Assembly: GCF_000276665.1 (NCBI RefSeq)
Contig: NW_004955481.1
Span: forward strand, 3,995,557 to 4,059,556
DNA: 64,000 nucleotides
Origin: Chinchilla lanigera
Taxonomy: Eukaryota > Chordata > Mammalia > Rodentia > Chinchillidae
Direction of reading: 5' to 3'
This document shows, one piece after another, positions 32,400 to 43,220 of this stretch (position 1 is its first letter; every line of letters starts with the position of its first letter). Both the position numbers and the translations under genes were made by a program. A model generated the notes under the pieces. That model had not been told where the DNA came from. It saw only the letters and a list, made by a program, of their open reading frames with translations, and did not search any database.

Positions 32400-32990
32400 T
32401 TGCTGGGTAACACCTAGCGTATCTTTACCTTTCTGAGCTCCTTTTTCTTGTTTGTAAAGATAATGATACCTACCTGGCAGGAATGCCATGAATGTTGAAT
32501 GGGATGGTGTATATGAAGTGCCTGATACTAGACCTGGTAAGGGAAAGCCAGTACATAACTGTTGGGTCCGCCAAGATCTTCAGTGAAGCAGTGGATGAGG
32601 CTGCTGCTCTGGGAATGCCAGGTGCCTAGTAGTATGAGATGCATTGCTTCAGTGGACTTGGCGGTGGGGAGGTGATGGTGTACAGAGTCCCTTTTCTTTT
32701 CCTCTTGTGTTTGAATCTCAAGTTGGGTTCCAGGATGGCTTGATACTTCCTCTTGCCAACAGGTCAGCCCTCTCCAGGGACACCTAAGCCTTGGTCTAAA
32801 GGATTAAATTAACTGAGATAAATATGTGTAAAGCATAGTGCCTGGGGGCTGGGGGTTTATCTCAGCGGCAAAAGCGCCTGCCTGGCAAGCGCAAGGTCGT
32901 GAGTTCGGTTCCCGGTACCGGAGAAAAACCAAAAAAAAGCATAGTGCCTGGTACATAACTAGCACTAAGTGAAGAGTGGGTGGTCTGTTA
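32400..32990 (+). repeat. MIR pieces with an ID insertion
   Basis: 'gataatgatacctacctggcaggaatgcc...gtatatgaagtgcctgatactagacctgg' (32,457-32,540) and 'taaattaactgagataaatatgtgtaaagcatagtgcctgg...tacataactagcactaagtg' (32,806-32,972) are MIR 3' halves. Confidence 0.75.
32846..32935 (+). repeat. Young ID SINE just upstream of MYO18A exon 2
   Basis: Intact body with gttcggttcccggtaccgg and short A-tail; aaagcatagtgcctgg is exact at 32,830-32,845 and 32,936-32,951. It ends 133 bases before the exon 2 splice acceptor. Confidence 0.96.
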
Positions 32991-33065
32991 GTTGGTTATG
33001 TGTGGAATGAAGACACAGGGAGAGGGTCTGCTGGAATAATCTCTCTTTCTCTGTGGTTCTGTTTG

Positions 33066-33071
33066 CAGCAG
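33066..33071 (+). promoter_or_regulatory. MYO18A: Tandem (NAGNAG) splice acceptor of exon 2
   Basis: 'tctctttctctgtggttctgtttgcagcagcaagg': a pyrimidine-rich tract then cagcag. AG at 33,067-33,068 is the expected site and AG at 33,070-33,071 could also be used. Both lie upstream of the ATG, so only the 5' UTR would differ by three bases. Confidence 0.8.
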
Positions 33072-33149
33072 CAAGGTGAGATCCAAAGGCCCTGTGCTAA
33101 GCACCCATAATCCTCTGGGGGCACCACCCCTAAAAACAGCATCCCCACC
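33069..33149 (+). other. MYO18A: MYO18A exon 2, 5' untranslated part
   Basis: 81 bases between the acceptor and the start codon. No ATG occurs in it, and the sequence before the start (ccccaccATG) fits the Kozak rule with A at -3. Confidence 0.85.
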
Positions 33150-34148
33150 ATGTTTAACCTAATGAAGAAAGATAAGGACAAAGATGGTGGGCGGAAGGAG
33201 AAGAAGGAGAAAAAGGAGAAGAAGGAACGAATGTCAGCGGCAGAGCTAAGGAGCCTGGAGGAGATGAGCCTACGCCGTGGCTTCTTCAACCTAAACCGCT
33301 CCTCCAAACGTGAGTCCAAGACACGCCTGGAAATCTCCAACCCCATCCCCATCAAAGTGGCCAGTGGCTCCGACCTGCACCTGACTGACATTGACTCCGA
33401 CAGCAATCGGGGCAGTATCATCCTGGACTCAGGCCACCTAAGCACAGCCAGCTCGAGCGATGACCTCAAGGGAGAGGAAGGCAGCTTCCGGGGCTCTGTG
33501 CTGCAGCGGGCAGCCAAGTTCGGCTCGCTGGCCAAGCAGAACTCACAGATGATTGTCAAGCGCTTTTCCTTCTCCCAGCGTAGCCGGGATGAGAGTGCCT
33601 CGGAAACCTCAACCCCCTCGGAGCACTCTGCTGCCCCATCACCGCAGGTGGAGGTGAGGACTCTAGAGGGACAGCTGACGCAGCACCCTGGCTCAGGCCT
33701 CCCTCGGCCAGGGCCCCGATCTCGAGTCCCTGAGCTGGTGACGAAAAGGTTCCCAGCCGACCTGCGCCTTCCCCCAGTAGTCCCACCACCACCCCCTGCC
33801 CCCCGGGAGCTGGAGCTGCAACGAAGGCCCACTGGAGACTTTGGCTTCTCCCTTCGGCGCACAACCATGCTGGATCGGGGACCTGAAGGCCAGGCCTATC
33901 GGCGAGTGGTTCACTTTGCTGAGCCTGGTGCAGGCACCAAGGACCTGGCCCTGGGCCTGGTGCCAGGAGATCGACTGGTGGAGATTAATAGGCACAATGT
34001 GGAGAGCAAATCCAGGGATGAGATTGTAGAGATGATCCGGCAGTCTGGAGACAGCGTATGGCTCAAGGTGCAGCCTATCCCAGAGCTCAGTGAGCTGAGC
34101 CGGAGCTGGCTGCGGAGCGGCGAGGGACACCGCAGGGAGCCAGCTGAT
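33150..34148 (+). CDS. MYO18A: MYO18A (myosin XVIIIA) start-codon exon: KE-rich region and PDZ domain
   Basis: First coding exon of the long alpha isoform of unconventional myosin 18A, a very weak ATPase that tethers actin and, through GOLPH3, links Golgi membrane to actin; its PDZ region recruits adaptor partners. The exon encodes 333 residues in phase 0. Lys/Glu-rich run at residues 6-27 ([20 protein letters not shown]). Ser-rich region at about 84-165. Proline run at 208-218. PDZ domain at about 220-311 with carboxylate-binding loop GFSL at 232-235 and the GDRLVEIN strand at 274-280. It ends REPAD, then gat|gtgagt, a good donor at 34,149; reading past it gives only 20 unrelated codons, so the protein continues in exon 3 beyond the window. 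I recognise it as nearly identical to human MYO18A from memory. Differences that stand out are Arg281, where I expect Gly, and Trp304, where I expect Arg. Beta isoforms skip this exon. Confidence 0.97.
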
Positions 34149-34154
34149 GTGAGT
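34149..34154 (+). promoter_or_regulatory. MYO18A: Splice donor of MYO18A exon 2
   Basis: gctgat|gtgagt matches the MAG|GTRAGT consensus well in the intron half. It ends the coding frame after codon 333, exactly where the known protein diverges from the genomic reading. Confidence 0.93.
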
Positions 34155-37100
34155 GCTTCCCTGGGTACCAGGGTGAATCGGGATCAGGAACACGGGCATC
34201 TCCTGCTGTAGTATAGATGGATGCCTGGGGCCCCCTGAGAGCTGTGTTTAGAGCCTAGTAAGCAGGAAGCAGGTAGGCCATGCCACTTCCTGGGCCTGTA
34301 ATAGAGAACAACCTTAGGGCAGGGTGCCCTGTATCAGATGTTCATTAAAGGAGTCACACCTTTGAACCTGAAACTTGTCAAGGAGCTGAGAACTCACAAA
34401 GGTTCACTGGGGTTGAGTTCTCAGAAGTTTATCCAGGCTTCCTGATCTGATGTCTTCCTCCAGTATTCTGATGGGTTGACTTAATTGAATTCAGCATAAT
34501 GTCTTTTTCATGGGTGTTGAGGAAGACCAGGTTCTGCCTGAACTTTAGCTGCGTCCCAGGAACCCTGAGGAGCGGTTTCATGTTGGTGGATAATTGCTGT
34601 GAAAGTGTTCAGCTTCATGATACGAGGATGGGTTAGGGATTTGGATGTCATATTACCTCGGCCCTAAATTGGGCATGTAGGCTAATGTGTCATTTTGAGA
34701 TATGACAGACGATAAGAACACTGAAGTATAGGATTTCCGTGTTACTGTTTAGATCTCAGAGGTGAAAAAATGACAGATGATTTTAAAGCAGAGCTTCCAT
34801 GGAACATCTTGGGTATAGCGCCATTGTGGTTACGGTTTGGGGGGAGATCCTCCAGGACTTCCTCTTGCCCCTAAATGAGTGAAGTGGTGAATCCCAAGTG
34901 AAATCTGAGAGATGGCAGGGGCTGTCATGGAGGATCTTGTGAATCATGGCTAGAGTTTGTATTTTATCCCAGTGAAATGGGACTGTTCAAAGGTTGAAGG
35001 AAAAAAGTGACTGGGTCTGATTTATAAAACTCATTAGGCTCCAAGAAGAAAAACTGTGGTTCTGGGAAAGCAACAGAGATGAAACTTACTCTTGGTCAAA
35101 CCTCAGAGTATGTCCTGACCATCCCTAACATCCCAGCTGTGGTCCTGCTCACACAAAACTTCAGTAGGAGAGATTTAGATCAGGTACAGATACAAGTCTA
35201 TATGGTGAATCAAGACCTCTAACCCCAGGGATCTTTTGCGAGGAAGGGACATAGTTTGGAATGTCCTGCCTAGTGACGGCATAAGAAAGACGTGTTGACC
35301 TCTGGCCACTCTTCCTCCCAGCTGTGGGTTTTAGGACTGTCCGATTTGGGCTCTCACCAGTGCACAGCCTGGCTGGGACCTTTCAGCACTAACTGATGAG
35401 CCAGATGTATCAAAGTCAGAAAGGGGAGGAAGTGCTGAGGAAGCAGGCAGAGTCTGGCTTTCAGCTGTTTCCTAGGGAGAGGAAGTAGACACTCAGGATG
35501 AGTGTTCAGCGTACAAGAATATTGGGCCTGGAGGGGTCAAACTCTGGCAGGATGTTATGGACTTGGGTTGCAGGCCTTTCTTTCCCTTAGGGGTAGATGG
35601 CTTTTGCAGCTTTATGACCAGGAGGGATAGTGAGCATGAAGGAGCCTGCACAGAATCCAAGAAGGACCTGGACTCATTCATGGCAGACATACACACTAAG
35701 CACCTGCTGTCTGTTAGCCACCAAGCCAGGATGCACTCAGAGATTCACAACTTAGAAGGGGAAGAAAAAGGGAGGAACCTTATCTCAGAACCAAAAGTCA
35801 TAAGATTGCTGCCATGTCTGGCTAGTTTCTCCCAGGCTAACATTGCTTTGAATAGATGGAATGTTTTTCTTAAAGTATGAATCCCCCAGGATATTGTTTT
35901 CAGTTCCCTACTGAACTATCAAAGTTCTGTGTATCTGATGCCCTAGCATCTCAGATACCATTTGGTTTTCTCTTTATAGCATAGGGATCCTCCTGGCATC
36001 TCACATTTCCTACCCACTTGCCCTTCCCAACTAGCTGCTGCTATCCCATCCCCCGGAAAGTGGATAGTTTAGCTTTGGAGGTGCTGATGGGAGTCTGTGT
36101 TACAGCTGGTATCTCTGAAATGCTGGCTTGCTCTAGTCCCCATGGGGCAAGCCTAGATGGTACTCAGAGGATTTCTCCCCCAGGCCTTAGCCTGGTGGAT
36201 CCGTCAGGGAACATAGTAAAAAAACCACATCCTGTGTGCCTCCTGGAGTAATCTGGTAGCACGTGACACATAAGGCTGAGAGAAGCCCTGTACCTTTTCC
36301 CACGTGGGTAGTGGTGGGGACGTATGCCATAAGCAGAGAGGAGCATGGTGAGCGCAGCATTTCTAGATTCGTTGCTCAGACCCTGGGAGCTGGTGCGGGT
36401 GGGTTGTTGCAACCTTTCCAGCAGCCGTCAGCCTCTCTCTCCTCCTCTTCCTCCCACTCAACTCCTGCTCCTTTCTTGGCATCAGTTTTAATCCCAGGCC
36501 CATGCCAAGAACAGTCTTCCTACCTCCTCCAGCTCCTAGGGTGGGGACCCTGACAAGAGTAGTTCCACAGGCACAGCTTCCTTTGGCCACTCCACCTGTC
36601 AGGCCATCCATCAACTGTGTCCACATGCTGCCCGTCTCTAGGGTGTCCTGAGGGACGCTAACTAGCCATCTGTTCTCTCCTGCATGCAGATGGGGACCAG
36701 AGCTGTGTGGCTCTTCTCCATGGCCTGTTCGAAAGTACCCCTCAAGAGACACCCCTCGGGTTTCCCTCTCACATGGTATATGCAGGATGTTTGGCTCACA
36801 CCTTCTTCATGTGTCCCTGTAGTTGCTAGACGAGGTTCCCTGGGGAGTAGAGGTCAGCCTCAGTGGTAGGATAAACTTGGGGTGTGACAGAAACCACTCA
36901 GCAGTCCTGAGAGAAACAACTTGTTCTGCCATTCATCCTTCCATCCACCTACCTGTTAAATCAGCATTTGTTGAGCACTTACTATGTACTAGGTCCTAGG
37001 GGCCAGCAGGGAAGCTCACATTGCCCCAGCCCCAAGAAATGCATAGTCTAGTAAAAGACCATGGCAGTGCCATTAGAACAGCTTAGTGACAAGGGCCAGA

Positions 37101-37704
37101 GCAGAGTACTGGGGAGCACAGAAGAAGGGCTTCAGGTATAGTCTTGGATCATCAAAAACCATCATCTGCATAGAAGAGGAGGAGTGGGGAGAAAGAGACA
37201 GGGGAAAAATATACTCACGTGAAGGTCTAGGAGTCGGAGAGAAACGGCACATTTTAGTAGCATTGTGACACATGGCGGCAGGGCAGGGGGATAATGTGAG
37301 GGGAATGAATGCTGAGAGAAACAGCAACAGAAGGAAGCAGAGACCAGGCCACGTAGGCCCCTGTGAGCCACACCAAGAATATGAACTGTAACCCAGGGCA
37401 GTGAAGACATTTCACCAAGGCATAACAGGAAGAATTCAGAGAATCTGGTGATATCTGGAGAATCCTTGAGGGCACAGATGGGGTTGAGTGGGAGGACTCA
37501 TGGTGAAACGCTTGGGGTAGTCCTAGTAGAGTGGATGGAGGAGGTCTCGACCTGGGTAGGAGCACTGTGGTTGGACAGAGTGTCAGACCTCGGCCACTGA
37601 ACTGGGTGTTCAGTCTTGGTGACTGCCTGGTGCGAGAGCTGAGGGTGACCAGAGGTCAAGTGTAACCTCTGGCTGGACAGGAAGATGCTCCTCCTTTCTT
37701 ATTT
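34155..37704. other. MYO18A: MYO18A intron 2, mostly unique, some LINE2/MIR-like pieces
   Basis: No exon recognised. Old repeat traces: 'ttgaaggaaaaaagtgactgggtctgatttataaaactcattagg' near 34,995, 'catacacactaagcacctgctgtctg' near 35,690, and 'aaatcagcatttgttgagcacttactatgtactagg' near 36,958 with its downstream trail to about 37,680. These look like L2/MIR3-class remnants. All frames here are short. Confidence 0.45.
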
Positions 37705-37797
37705 TGTTTGTTTGTTTTTCATCTGGTATCAGGAATCGAACTCACGACCTTGCACTTGCCAGGCAGGTGCTTTGCCGCTGAGCTAAATCCCCAGCCC
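37705..37797 (-). repeat. ID SINE, antisense
   Basis: (TTTG)n tail, 'ctggtatcaggaatcgaactcacgaccttgcac ... gccgctgagctaaatccccagccc', flanked by similar 'tcctttctta' and 'ccttctttctta'. Confidence 0.94.
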
Positions 37798-38211
37798 GTT
37801 CCTTCTTTCTTAGATGCCAGGTGTTTCCTGAGTCTGGTGAGGTGAGAGGAGGTAATGGTAGAGATTAGGATCATAAAACCAAGCCAGATCAAAGACCTCC
37901 TCCAGTTCTGTGAGTGTGGGTGGGAAAGTCAAGGCCCACAGAGAAGGTCAGGAGGCTGGGCTGGGTTTAGGATTCGTAAGAGAGGGAGGCAGCCCCTTCC
38001 ATTTGTATGCTCAGTGGGCCATCCTAGGGGACAAATGAATTGTCCGGGCATGTAGGATGCTTCTTATGGGTTCAGAAAAGCCTACCTGCCTAAGCCCTGG
38101 CCAAATGTAGTTGTCCCCTGTGATAAAGAGCCAGAGGAGCTGGCCTATATGGGTCCTCTCCACAGAAAGCACTGCTTCCCTGCTTTTGAGGATGTATAAG
38201 AGGGGACAAAG

Positions 38212-38365
38212 GATTTTTTTTCTTTTGAGACAGGGTCTCACTATATAGTTCAGGCTGGCCCTGAACTTACTATGTAGTACAGGCTGGCCTCAAATCCATG
38301 GCAGTCCTCCTGCATCAGCCTCCCGAGTGCTGGGTTTACAGGTATGCACTACCAACAACTGGCCA
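38212..38365 (-). repeat. B1 SINE, antisense
   Basis: 'tttttttcttttgagacagggtctcactatatagttcaggctgg ... cctcccgagtgctgggtttacaggtatgcactacc'. Confidence 0.93.
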
Positions 38366-38534
38366 GCAGATTTTAAAGGAAAGTCACACTCCTTCCAAGA
38401 CAAACCTAGCCTCTTGCTGGACCCTGGGGTTTGTAGTCAAAGGCTTTAGGGCTGTCAGGTTCCTTAAAAGCCTGTGGTTTCTATCTAAACTATTTCTACC
38501 CTTGGGGGAATCTGGGAGGGGTAGGTAACAGTGA

Positions 38535-38710
38535 AAAGACCATGGGTTTGGGAGCCAGTAGTACCTGGGTTTGAGTTTTACCAAAATTATCAAATCTTCC
38601 TGAGCCTCTGTGTACTTTATTCCCTCAATAAACACTGACATCAACTTAAGGACCAGCTACTGTGCTGGACAGTGCGGAATAAAATAAAATATAATAAAAT
38701 AAAATATGAA
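38535..38710 (+). repeat. MIR-like fragment and (AAAAT)n
   Basis: 'accatgggtttgggagccagtagtacctgggtttgagttttacc...' is MIR-like; 'aataaaataaaatataataaaataaaat' at 38,679-38,707 is a simple repeat. Confidence 0.6.
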
Positions 38711-39243
38711 CTCTCCTTGAGGGAGCCAGGTAGCATAGCTGCTATCACAGAGGTCTGTACAGGTGCGTGAAGCAGGGAGGAAGAAGCAGCCGGTTCTGCC
38801 CTGTAGAAGAGATGGCAATCGGGAAAGGCCTCCTGTTACAGGTGGCCCTTGATCTCCATAAAATGGACATATTCTGTCCGCTCAGAGTTGGAACAGGTTA
38901 AATTGGAAAGGACACATGCCCAGTTAACTCCCAGTGAGTTATCTAAGAAGGACAGAATTGGAAGCTAAAAGAAGACTTTCTTTTCTTACTCTGTGTGGGT
39001 TTACTTTGTAGGTTTTAATAAAATAAGTGTGTTTATGGAGTAGGTGAGATCACTTATGATCAGGTCACTTTGGCAGGTAGTAAAATGCTTAGGAAGACGA
39101 GTACTCTTCCCCCTGCCTGGTCTGTAAAGCCGTCCAGGGCTGGTAATTTTGCAGCTCCCTGGTGCTCTCTGTGCTTGCTCTTGGTAAGGGTTTTTGTCCA
39201 ATGGGACTCCAGATGCTTTTGTCTAAACCTTCTCTTCAGCGCT

Positions 39244-39351
39244 NNNNNNNNNNNNNNNNNNNNNNNNNNNNNNNNNNNNNNNNNNNNNNNNNNNNNNNNN
39301 NNNNNNNNNNNNNNNNNNNNNNNNNNNNNNNNNNNNNNNNNNNNNNNNNNN
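39244..39351. other. Assembly gap, 108 N
   Basis: Ends directly against a C7T14 run that belongs to an antisense ID tail, a typical place for assembly to fail. Confidence 0.99.
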
Positions 39352-39447
39352 CCCCCCCTTTTTTTTTTTTTTGGTACCGGAAATTGTACTCAGGACCTTG
39401 TGCTTGCCAGGCAGGCACTTGTACTGCTGAGCTGCATCCCTGGCCCT
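39352..39447 (-). repeat. ID SINE, antisense, cut by a gap
   Basis: T-tract, 'ggtaccggaaattgtactcaggaccttgtgc ... ctgctgagctgcatccctggccc'. The tail side is in the gap. Confidence 0.9.
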
Positions 39448-40355
39448 TTCAGCTCTATCCTTTGTGACAGTCAGCTGAAGGAAAAGAGGGGACACTGGGC
39501 GTTCTCTACCCTTTTTCAGCTTTTTGGAGCCGAGCAAGCTTGGTCATCAGTGGCCCTGGAGGAGACTTGGCCAGTTGAGCTTGTCTGCACAGGAGGAGAA
39601 AGCAGGGAGCCCTCTTGGCTGTTGTGGAAACCCTAGAGCTTTGTCCCCTGTTTTCTTGGGTGCTATCTGAAGTGGGACCTGCAAATTCCAAGGACAGCCT
39701 GGAAACCATAGTGTTTCCAGGTCTGCCAGGCCGGCTTCTGAGTGCTGGCCTTTCCTAGGGCTTCTGGTGGCAGGAGAACAGCTTGGTGCTGCCTAGGTTC
39801 AGTGTTTTAGAATGCTTCTGTTCCTAATTTTACTCCAAATGGTCCTTGGAAGCTTTTCTTCTTGTTTTGTTTTTGTTTTAAACAGGAAATTTTTATTTCA
39901 TTTTGTGCCAAAGCTTCAGGCACCTCTGGCACTAGAGTCTTGCCATGTGAGGTCCCTGGCTTGGGTGCTCAGCGTGAAACCTAAATTAAGCCCTTTTGGT
40001 AACGAGGGGCCAGTGGGCAGGTGTCAAGGATGCAAGAAGGGGCAGATAGCAGGTCTTCGGGAATATTTTGGGGTTATCTATTTGGATTAGCGGCATGCAC
40101 AGGACTAGCAGGGGCAGAACAGTAGGCCCGGTCACTTCTGTCCTGCCAAGTCTCCTTTCTGTCTTTGGAGCACTATCCTGTTTCCTTCTCTGTGAGATGC
40201 TAGACGAACAACAGTCAGCCCCATGCTACCCTGGCCACCCAGCCCGTGGGTGGTGGGCACAGTGCCCAGGCCACTTTGGACTGGATGTGGGTACACATCC
40301 TGGTCATTGGTTGATTTTGCAGCCTCAGCTTGGAGTCCTGGCACAGTGGCAGGGT
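39448..40355. other. MYO18A: MYO18A intron 2, unique sequence
   Basis: Nothing recognisable beyond short frames. Confidence 0.45.
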
Positions 40356-40482
40356 CTTTTTTTTTTTTTTTTTGAGACAGAGTCTCAGTATGTAGTGCAG
40401 GCTGGCCTTGAACTCACAGTGGTCCTCCTGTCTCGGCCTCTGGAGTGCTGGGATTATAGGTGTGTGCCACCACCCCTGGGAA
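40356..40482 (-). repeat. B1 SINE, antisense, internally shortened
   Basis: T18 tail, 'gagacagagtctcagtatgtagtgcaggctggccttgaactcacagtggtcctcctg ... gtgctgggattataggtgtgtgccaccacccc'. It lacks one caggctgg block. Confidence 0.93.
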
Positions 40483-43097
40483 GGAGCGGGTTCTTAAAAT
40501 ATAGCCTACCCTGGCCCCCTCCTGCCCTGGCCAGAACTATTCTGGCCTGCACTGATACCCCAGCCACCCTGCCCTCTGCCCTTTACTTCCTTCTAATCTC
40601 TCTTATTTACATTGAAACAGTTCTGGAAAATACCAGATAGGCAAACACCCTGACTGGGGGTGGCTGGGGAGTGGGGTGAAGGGGGGTGTGTGTGGCGGGT
40701 GGGAGCACAAGTATTTTAAAAATGCTGCAAATCTCTACAGCGTTTCCCAGAAACCACAAGCACGCGCTCTGCCTGCCAGCAGGGTTCCCGCCACCCCACG
40801 GCATTGAGCTGCTAGACTCTCCTCCCTGCAGCCCGGGGTGGAAGGCAGCATCTGGGGAGGGGGCCGGTGGCAGTGGGGATCCATGACCCAGTTGAGGTGG
40901 GGGCTCCCCTGCTGCTTGGGCAAGTCGCCTGGCGCCTCCTTTGTCAGTCCTGGGCAGCGGGTATGGATGTGCCCCAGGCATCCAGCAGCACTGTGGGCGC
41001 CCACTTTGCCAGACAGGCACTATAAAGGAGTGGCATTTTCACAGGCCCCCACCCCCTGCTGTGCTGTTTTGTGGGGGGGAGCCAACTCCAGAGTCTCGAA
41101 TGGTGTTTGGCAGCAGCTTCTGTTCTGTTAAATACAGGGGACAGTGTCAGCAAAGCTTATTTTTTCAGTTGTTGGCTCTAGTTTGGTTGGGAAACTATTT
41201 CCTTAGACCTGGGCCACCACGCTGGCTCCCTTAATCTCCTGCCATACGTCCCTCAGAATCAGAGCGTGGCACTCTGCCCTGGCGTGGTAGAGCACGGGGA
41301 CTTCGCAGATTCTGGCCATGGAGAGTGTAGGGGGTTCTCTGCGCAGTGCCCGGTGCCTTGCAGAGCACAGACACACTCCCTAAGCGGTGTTTACTGGATC
41401 TGTTAAGATTCTGCCGAACGTAAGTCCCTTAAGGGAAGGCATGGAAAGTAATGGGAGGTGAGACTCAGGGCGAGTTCGCTGGATATCCGGCACTGTATTA
41501 ACTCATTTAATTTTCCCAGCAACCCTTTGAAGTAGGTGTTACAATGATCTTTGTTTCACAGATAACGAAACTGGATTACTGATTATTAAATTACCAGGGA
41601 AGGTTAAGCAAATCGTGTAAGAGTGCATGGCTATGAAGGGCCTGTGTCACTGGAAACTTCTTCATCTCCTTGTCTGTCCCTCAGAGAGGAAGGGGAAGCC
41701 AAGGCTGATTGGCCTGTCTTGCTGTGTGAGAGAATACCAAAAAATGCAGAAACCCTAGAAGTTTTTAGGCTTGCTGAACTATCAAGACCCTCTTCCTTAT
41801 AAATGGCATCCTGCGCAAGGGTGTGACTGGCACTCTCAGTGTCTCCTGAGAGCGGCCAGAGGAAGTGAGCCCACCCAGTGGCTGCAGGCAGGGCTGAGTC
41901 TGGTGGGAGCTGGGAGAGGCAGCAAAGGATGACTGGGGAAGCCTCAAGGAAGGAGGGGACAGCGGCCTTGGCAGGTTGGGTGTGGGTTCCTAGAGGTGGA
42001 GGAGAGACGCTGTTTCCCCTTATGCCGCTTCCCTGTCACATTCTAGAGTAGATCCAGGAGGCAGGGACATTGCCTCTTACCTTTTTGGCTCCTACTGTCA
42101 TGCTGGTACCGATCTCCAGAGCACTGGAGGTGTCAGGATCCCCAGAGTGTCACCTGTGACCACAAGCAACCTTCTCTCCCTTGTAGGGAGCTGTGCACTG
42201 TATGCATTGTGAAAAGAGGGTGAAGGATGACAGCAGTCTGGCACATAGTGGGTGCGCAGCCCTAATGTTCTTACCGGCTTCGCCATGGATAGAACTTGTC
42301 CCTGCCCACCTGCACACTGGCCCCAGTTCGAACGTCACTTCCTTTGGGAGCCTTTCCTGACCATGTCAGATTCCCTCTCTGGCAGAAACCTTCCTTCTCC
42401 TTAATAGCATCCGCCAAGATTGTGATTGATTAGTTGTTAAGATTCTTTCTCCGAGGCTGGAGCACTTCATTAGAGCAGTGGATATTTGTTGAAGGAGAGA
42501 TAGCTCTCTAACCAGGAACTGGTTTTCCTTTCGCTCATCTCCTCTTCCTTGATGTTGGTTCCTGGAACTCTCCTCCTTAAGAGGCCCTGGTGCTTGTCTG
42601 AAGGCTTCTTCTGTTACCGTGTGCTGCCTCTGCTCACCAACTCTGTCGCTTGTGTGTCCAGGGACGTGGTGTTTCACAGGACTCAGGAGAGCTGGTCTCT
42701 GTGGGTCTGCAGGAGCAGGAAGCTGTGGAAGGAGGGTCCCAGGTACAGCCTGCGTCCAGCCTCTACACAGGAGTCCCCATTGAGTCACCTGGCCTATGTG
42801 AGAAAGAGATTTAGGGTTACATGGAGGCTGCTTAGTATCCCGTCCAGGGAGCCTGGAGGAATGTGCCTGTCTCACTGGCTTCAGGTCTCTGAGGGGTTGG
42901 AATGTGGCCAGGCAGGGCTCAATGCTTCCTTTGCCCTCCTGCTGCTTTCCCTGGATTTCTGGAATGTCAGCAGGCTGGGAATTTTCACAGCAAGGATCCT
43001 TCCCAGTCAGAACAACAGATTCCAGCTGTAGCCTGGGGACAGCTCCCACATGGGTAGGGGCCACTAGAGAGGGTAGGGACGGGTGCTAGGGTTTCTG
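40483..43097. other. MYO18A: MYO18A intron 2, unique G+C-rich and ordinary sequence
   Basis: A G+C-rich stretch at 40,740-41,100 contains a TATA-like box (actataaagg near 41,019) but no donor that I trust. A MIR-like piece ('actgtattaactcatttaattttcccagcaacc...agtaggtgttacaatgatc...cagataacgaaactgg') lies at about 41,492-41,640. No exon recognised. Confidence 0.45.
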
Positions 43098-43205
43098 TTT
43101 TTTTTTTTTTTTTTTTTTTGTTTTTCTCCGGTACCGGGAACCGAACTCACGACCTTGCGCTTGCAAGGCAGGCGCTTTTGCCGCTGAGCTAAATCCCCAG
43201 CCCCT
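43098..43205 (-). repeat. Young ID SINE, antisense, perfect 15-base duplication
   Basis: T-tract of 18, 'ctccggtaccgggaaccgaactcacgaccttgcgc ... gccgctgagctaaatccccagcccc'. gtgctagggtttctg is exact at 43,083-43,097 and 43,206-43,220. Confidence 0.97.
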
Positions 43206-43220
43206 GTGCTAGGGTTTCTG

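Noticed and set aside
32996..33868. 290-codon open frame on the minus strand opposite MYO18A exon 2
   Set aside because: It mirrors the constrained, G+C-rich coding exon in antisense. The plus-strand frame is recognisable MYO18A with splice sites, so this is a shadow.
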